Below are positions 59,265 through 64,000 of a DNA stretch of 64,000 bases, one piece after another. Location: positions 2,046,001 through 2,110,000 of the forward strand of contig OX595991.1 of the NCBI GenBank assembly GCA_951394045.1, read 5' to 3'. Below the pieces are notes generated by a model that did no database searches, had not been told where the DNA came from, and worked only from the letters and a program-made list of their open reading frames with translations. How positions within the stretch are numbered: the stretch's first letter is position 1; the number at the start of each line of letters is the position of its first letter. A program made the position numbers and the translations under genes. Origin of the DNA: Nitzschia sp. DOCU1. Lineage: Eukaryota > Bacillariophyta > Bacillariophyceae > Bacillariales > Bacillariaceae.

Positions 59265-59813
59265 ATGGGCAGCGAAGATGAAGGAGCGGGGAAGGATAAA
59301 AGCGATTACAACGTCTTCCGTAATTCAGCATTGAGATATCTGGGCTACGCAAATGAAGTTGGGGAATCCTTTCGCTATCAGTTTCCCGGATTTGTTCTTC
59401 CATCCTACGTTATCGCATTTGGATACTGCTTCGCAGATGCCACGAGCTCGGGACACCGGACTTACAATGAAGCCCTCCTAAAGAATTCGCCTACAGCTGT
59501 CCTGGATTCTGCAGTGTCGACGTTCGATTCACTAATTTGGCAGTCCTTGGCATCAGTCATGATTCCAGGTGCTACAATTAATGCGATTGTGCGGGCATCC
59601 AGATATGCAGTTGCCAGAAGCCCCGCGGTACTTCCTGCAGTAGCTGTAACGTGGGCACCGACTGCGGTTGGACTGGGATCGATTCCGCTTATCATTCATC
59701 CGATAGACCATGGCGTTGATCTGCTGATGAATTCAACTTTTCGAAAGATAGACTTCCGTGGCCTTTTATACGCCAAGGCCGATGGTGCAGAAGTTAATCG
59801 GCCTACGAAGTGA
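59265..59813 (+). CDS. MTP18 / mitochondrial fission process protein 1
   Basis: Single-exon, 182 residues. NSALRYLGYANEVGESFRYQ, then LPSYVIAFGYCFADATSSG, FDSLIWQSLASVMIPGATIN, and TAVGLGSIPLIIHPIDHGVD match MTP18/MTFP1 (PF10558) along the whole length. This is an inner-membrane protein involved in mitochondrial fission. No separate presequence is evident, as in relatives. Confidence 0.92.
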   Translation: MGSEDEGAGKDKSDYNVFRNSALRYLGYANEVGESFRYQFPGFVLPSYVIAFGYCFADATSSGHRTYNEALLKNSPTAVLDSAVSTFDSLIWQSLASVMIPGATINAIVRASRYAVARSPAVLPAVAVTWAPTAVGLGSIPLIIHPIDHGVDLLMNSTFRKIDFRGLLYAKADGAEVNRPTK

Positions 59814-59922
59814 GAAATTTTGATCAGTATCAATGTGTTAGTTTCCTATTTTGTCTTGTCTATGCTGTACTGTATGTTTGAACGCTCGTCAGCCTGGAAG
59901 TAATCGAATCTACCGGATTTGT

Positions 59923-62459
59923 CTATCGGGTAGCTGGGGTGATTCGAGAACTGGCCCATGTCAAGCCTCTCGAAAGAGCTTTTTCCGTCAGGCGTGCTAC
60001 CAGGAGACGCCCAAAGTCCCTCAGCTCAGGCCCGTATTCTCTCACGACTGGCAATAGTCCTCGAAGTCGCTGCTGCGCTTGCAGTGCGCCAACCCCTCTA
60101 TTTCCACCATTCCCGCTCATTGCTCCTTCGAAATCACCTAAAAGGAATTGAACGAGTGTACCAATCTGCTGAACCACCCGGCGGTCTGAGTCGCTCAGCT
60201 CCGGACTCAGAGCACGAAAGAGAGAGGGTACAGGTACATTCGCTAGTCCAAATCGTCGCACCAGTTCTTGCGTCGCGTCCCGACTAGAGGCATCTACCAC
60301 CGTTACGATTTCTTCCAAAAGAAACTCACGGAAAGGCTTTCCTTCCGGTGAAAAGAAGAAGCGAAGAGCCTCGCGTGCAGTCTCTCTGTCTTCGTTCGTC
60401 TTCAGCGCCAAATCACTCCCTCCGATATTAGAAACACCAAATGTATTGACCCTGAAGCGACCCCCATCAATGTCAGAGTTGCGTTCAGAAATATCCACAG
60501 CTTGTGAACCTCTAAAGTCTCCAGCTGAGCCCACGATCTTACTCCCACGGACGCCGTTAACCTTGTAGGCACTTCCATCGCCATCATCTCGAATGGCCTT
60601 GAACTTTTCCAGAGCTTCCAGCAGGTCGATAAGGCGTTCAGCATCAAACTGACCTTCCTTGCCGTACACCATGTACCGTAGTGCAGCCTTCAGACGAGGG
60701 GAGTCATCGGTCATCAAACGCCTTGCAATGTACGGATACGCTTCATCGATAATGGCGAAATTGGGGTTTCCGACCAATGCAATGCCTTCTAACACGGAAA
60801 TGGCCCTGATCACCAAGGCGAAGTAGGGAGGGATACGAAATGGATACTCAAACGTAATCTCCGCCAGATCTGCAGCCAGTTCTTGGAAGTTAATTGATTT
60901 GGCACCGCCACCGGCAAGGGCGACATCGAATACCTTGGTCAACGCTGGAACAATAGGCCGTGTATCAGTACCTTCGGGGATGAAGTCAAGGTTGATAAAA
61001 TCTTGTCCAATCTCAGTGTAGTCTCGATTCAGCAAGTGGGCAATGGCTTCCACCATACCGTACTTCTGGTTTTCCGTGACCTCCGTCATCTACAGATTTC
61101 GTTAGTTGGAAGTTTGGGAAATGATGTGACTCGTCCGACAAGTTACTTACCAGACCAAAGTCCAAAATTGCCAACTTTCCGTCCGTTGTTCTCATCATGT
61201 TACCAGGGTGAGGATCCGCATGAAAGAAGCCCTTATCCAAAAGTTGAGTCAGGTAGGTAATCACCCCAAGGTTAACCAAGGCTCCAACATCATCCGCTGT
61301 GCTTTGCGACAACTTTTCTCCATCAATCCATTCTGCCACATGCACGCGCCTTGAAGTGTATTCGGGATAGTTCTTAGGAATCACTACCATGGGCAGGACA
61401 CTCATATCCTTGGCAATCCTCAGACCATTCTCGCACTCTAGGTTGTAATCCAGCTCTTGATAGAATCGGAAGGCAAACTCATCGAGCAACTCGACTACAG
61501 CAAAGAAAACGGCATGGTAAGCTCGTGGGAGGAACATTGTTTCACCGTTTCGTCAAGATAGGCTTACCAGCATCAAGGCGTTGTACCAGCGCCGGGATAT
61601 TGCGAGCGATCATCCCAAGTTCTCGGGCCAGGTAGAGGTCCAAAGATACAGTTTCTAGCACAGCGGGCCTCTGGACCTTGACCGCTACAGTCTCCCCCGT
61701 TTTTCGGAGTTTAGCCTTGTATACTTGTCCGAGGGAGGCTGCCGCGACTGGCTCTGGCGTGATTTCGCTGAACAATTCTTCGACTTTCTTGCCAAGTTCC
61801 AACTCGATTGTTGCGAACGCAATTTTGGAATCATAAGAAGGAACCTTATCACAAAGCTTCTGAAGTTCAACCATGGATCGCGGAGACAAAATGTCTGGTC
61901 GAATGGAGAGAGCTTGTCCGATTTTGATAAAGAATGGCCCCAGGCTCGTGATGGTATCTCGCAATTCGGCCGCCCGTTCCACTTCCAAATCTGGATTTCG
62001 TTTGAGTCGACCCAACAGCTGATCCATGGCAGCATTGAACAGAAACCCGCTACCCACCGTAGCGACTTGAAAGACTCTTGTCAGCACGCTCAAGGGTCGC
62101 TTACTGAAAAATCTCTTGAGAGCCTCGGGGTCGTAGTCGTATGGCAAAATGTCATTTCCGTCTGTTCCCGCCACCACATCCACCAATCTCATCTGCAAAC
62201 CAGCGACTGCCGCGTCGTCATCGTTTAGGTTCTTTCCTCGTAGAGCATCCATGAGCAATTTAGTGTCGCTATCTTCAGCCATTCTTTCTCGCATCTCTTT
62301 CATAAGAGCACTGGTCTCGGCAACTGAAGAATACAGACGGCTCGCCGAGGAACAACTGGCGGACTGCGGAATTCGTCCACCGCTGCTTTGAAACGCATCG
62401 CTGATCTCTAGCGACAATGCCAAGCAGGCAATGACGCTGGCATTCAAACCTATTCTCAT
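59923..62459 (-). CDS. ABC1/UbiB-type atypical kinase, plastid-type presequence
   Basis: Three exons (62459-61568, 61494-61151, 61089-59923), GT-AG and in phase, give 800 residues. The N-terminus is a signal peptide ending SDA-FQSSGG, an ASAF-like plastid site. Kinase hallmarks: FFIKIGQALSIRPD (KxGQ), PVAAASLGQVYKA (Ala-rich nucleotide loop), VAVKVQRP, FHADPHPGN and ILDFGL, where exon 2 ends exactly after DFGL. A long C-terminal region of about 380 residues is typical of plastid ABC1K proteins, which act at plastoglobules or thylakoids on prenyl-quinone metabolism. A mitochondrial role is less likely given the presequence. Confidence 0.9.
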
Positions 62460-62878
62460 TGTATTCTGTGTTGTTGGTTTCTAGATATTATGGGGTTTCC
62501 GGTTGTATGTCATCAATTGTTGACCAAAAGAAGAAGCTGTTGCGATGGAGCTGATGATGTGGTGAAAAGAAAATGTGGAGAAGTTTCGCGGTCGTGTGCG
62601 AGAAAGGGTGACGTGGTTTGAAAAATGACTGATTGGATCCGAAGTTTGGAGCGGTCGCATGGGTCGAAAAGGTATCTTTTCCCTCCAGCATCCGTCCTTG
62701 CCGCGCGCTCATAGGGCTACTATGTTTTCCAATGAGTTGAATTGTTCTTCGCCGCTCTAGTAGAGTGAATGAAGAGCTACAACAACAACCTGGGCAAAGT
62801 GAATTCATTGCGAAAAAGCACAGCAACAACGGAGGAAAGTACAAAGCGAAATTCCCAAATACACACAAATCTAAAAAT
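62460..62878. other. Gap between ABC1 kinase start and DNA ligase end
   Basis: 419 bp; both neighbours are on the minus strand. It holds the ABC1 kinase promoter and the ligase 3' region. No gene is seen. Confidence 0.5.
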
Positions 62879-64000
62879 CTAGATTCCGTCCTCATCGTCG
62901 TCATCTTGTTCCTGACCCATGACAGTATCTTGATTGTAGTAGATTTCCAGAACCTGGTCACTGCTGGTGGCTTGTTCCGGACTCTTGTCCTCTCGAATGC
63001 GCTCGAATCGCGGAAAACGCAGTCCAATGCCACGTCCCGGTTCCCCCGTCTTGCCAATAGCTCCGCGGTGAGCCGAAGACTTGGACAAGTCCGCTGCCTT
63101 GACCTCCCACACTTGGACTGCCTCGAACCACACGTCGCACTCCAAAACATCCGAGACGTTGTACTGAGAACTCTTTTCTGCCAACTTGTGCTTGTTGAGT
63201 TCCGCCGACAAGGTTTGAAGGTCCTCGTCCGAAAAGCCAGTGCCAATCTTGCAAACAGACTGGAATTCCTCCGTTTCCTCATCATAGCAGGCCAAGAGAT
63301 AAGCTCCGTATACTCCAGTTCGCTTACCCCGACCATAGTAGGCACCGAGTGGTACCAAATCAAAGGAGTCTCCAAGGCCATCCAAGTAGTCTTTCTTGAG
63401 CTTGAGCCAGTTCAAAGATCGCCGAGACGGTTCATAGACATCGTTCATGGTTTTCACCATGAGACCTTCGCATTGCCCCTTGACAGCCGCATCCAAGAAT
63501 TGTTCCAAAGCCGTATCATCACCCGCATCACTGTCAAAATCCAACGCCGTGGCATATTGGAACTTTCCTTCGACTGGCAAAAAATGTTTCTTCATCAAGG
63601 CTCGTCGTTCTTCGAGTCGAGTCGTCAATAGACTCTTACCATTGAAATACATGAGATCAAAGGCTTGTACAATGACTTGCACCTTGGCCGTGGCCGCCGA
63701 TTCTTCTGTCTTTTTGCGCGTCGATAAAATTTGAAAGGGGACCAACTTGCCCGTTTGTGGATTGTAGGCCACCACTTCGGCGTCCAGCACAAACGATTCC
63801 ACCGTCGACGCAGCCGCCGCTTCTTGAACAAACAAGGGTACTTCGGGATATTTGGAAGAGGTTTCCAATAAATTTCGCGAAAAGACCTTGAGTTCCCCAT
63901 TGGTCGTCTTGTGAATTTGGGCGCGTTCCCCGTCATACTTGTATTCGCACGTGAATTTTTGTTTCTCCAACCGCTTGAGAACTTCTTGAATGGACTTTGT
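62879..64000 (-). CDS. LIG1: ATP-dependent DNA ligase I, C-terminal part, cut by right edge
   Basis: The frame enters from the right edge and runs 373 codons to a TAG at 62879. It begins just before the catalytic motif EYKYDGERAQIH (adenylated Lys). The order then follows the family: FSRNLLETSSKYPE, SFVLDAEVVAYNP, FDLMYFNGKSLL, CEGLMVKTMNDVYEPSRRS, WLKLKKDYL and the OB-fold part (GYRGK-like YYGRGKRTGVYGAYLLACYD, GLRFPRFERIREDK). The ending QDDDDEDGI is acidic. This is the replicative or excision-repair ligase of nucleus and organelles. The N-terminal half is outside the window. Confidence 0.95.
   Translation of the reverse strand, partial: TKSIQEVLKRLEKQKFTCEYKYDGERAQIHKTTNGELKVFSRNLLETSSKYPEVPLFVQEAAAASTVESFVLDAEVVAYNPQTGKLVPFQILSTRKKTEESAATAKVQVIVQAFDLMYFNGKSLLTTRLEERRALMKKHFLPVEGKFQYATALDFDSDAGDDTALEQFLDAAVKGQCEGLMVKTMNDVYEPSRRSLNWLKLKKDYLDGLGDSFDLVPLGAYYGRGKRTGVYGAYLLACYDEETEEFQSVCKIGTGFSDEDLQTLSAELNKHKLAEKSSQYNVSDVLECDVWFEAVQVWEVKAADLSKSSAHRGAIGKTGEPGRGIGLRFPRFERIREDKSPEQATSSDQVLEIYYNQDTVMGQEQDDDDEDGI

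Noticed and set aside
1..64000. CRISPR arrays, rRNA and tRNA genes
   Set aside because: The only short regular repeats are microsatellites and the CCGACCTTGGC array; no tRNA cloverleaf or rRNA segment was recognised on either strand.

Overview
The window looks like nuclear DNA of a diatom, probably a raphid pennate. Three things point there: compact protein genes with short GT-AG introns and gaps of a few hundred bases; several N-termini with a signal peptide followed by an ASAF-like motif (Phe at +1), the diatom bipartite plastid presequence; and a Cys-rich protein family I know only from diatoms. The species cannot be fixed from the sequence alone.

Layout. 1-1639: minus-strand Gag of a decayed Copia-type element that runs off the left edge. 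3351-18229: host genes (Cys-rich diatom-family protein, CMR1/WDR76 WD40 protein, cytochrome c, small coiled-coil protein, TMEM144-like transporter, a thioredoxin-UBA-zinc finger-PUB protein, cytochrome b561-type protein, MDP-1-like HAD phosphatase, IMP4, plastid-type methyltransferase). 18531-25187: a young Copia retrotransposon on the minus strand with two 314-bp LTRs that look identical and a 6-bp target duplication, inserted just upstream of a coiled-coil gene. 27310-35279: PIG-S, a tail-anchored SH3BGR-like protein, a Lys-rich low-complexity protein, and a helicase-associated-domain gene broken by a frameshift.

36132-44885 is the most interesting part: an 8.75-kb tyrosine-recombinase (DIRS-order) retroelement with a full set of split direct repeats (A1 - ORFs - B1 - A2 - B2), a Gag-like ORF, an RT-RNase H ORF, and an overlapping +1-frame tyrosine recombinase that starts with a PHD/RING-like cysteine cluster.

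45424-64000: more housekeeping genes (plastid-type CPBP membrane protein, SRP54, a small two-exon protein, two unrecognised proteins, TMEM184/OST-alpha-like protein, inositol-2-dehydrogenase-like oxidoreductase with a plastid-type presequence, THEP1/NTPCR NTPase, Tyr-phosphatase-like protein, MTP18, plastid-type ABC1 kinase, and DNA ligase I cut by the right edge).

Recurring themes. All five in-frame stops inside Gag/Gag-Pol frames of the three retroelements are TGA. The Copia primer site looks complementary to the D-arm, not the 3' end, of initiator tRNA-Met. Tyrosine-recombinase chemistry and retroelement domains are called from motifs read by eye. tRNA comparison was made from memory, and no database search was possible.
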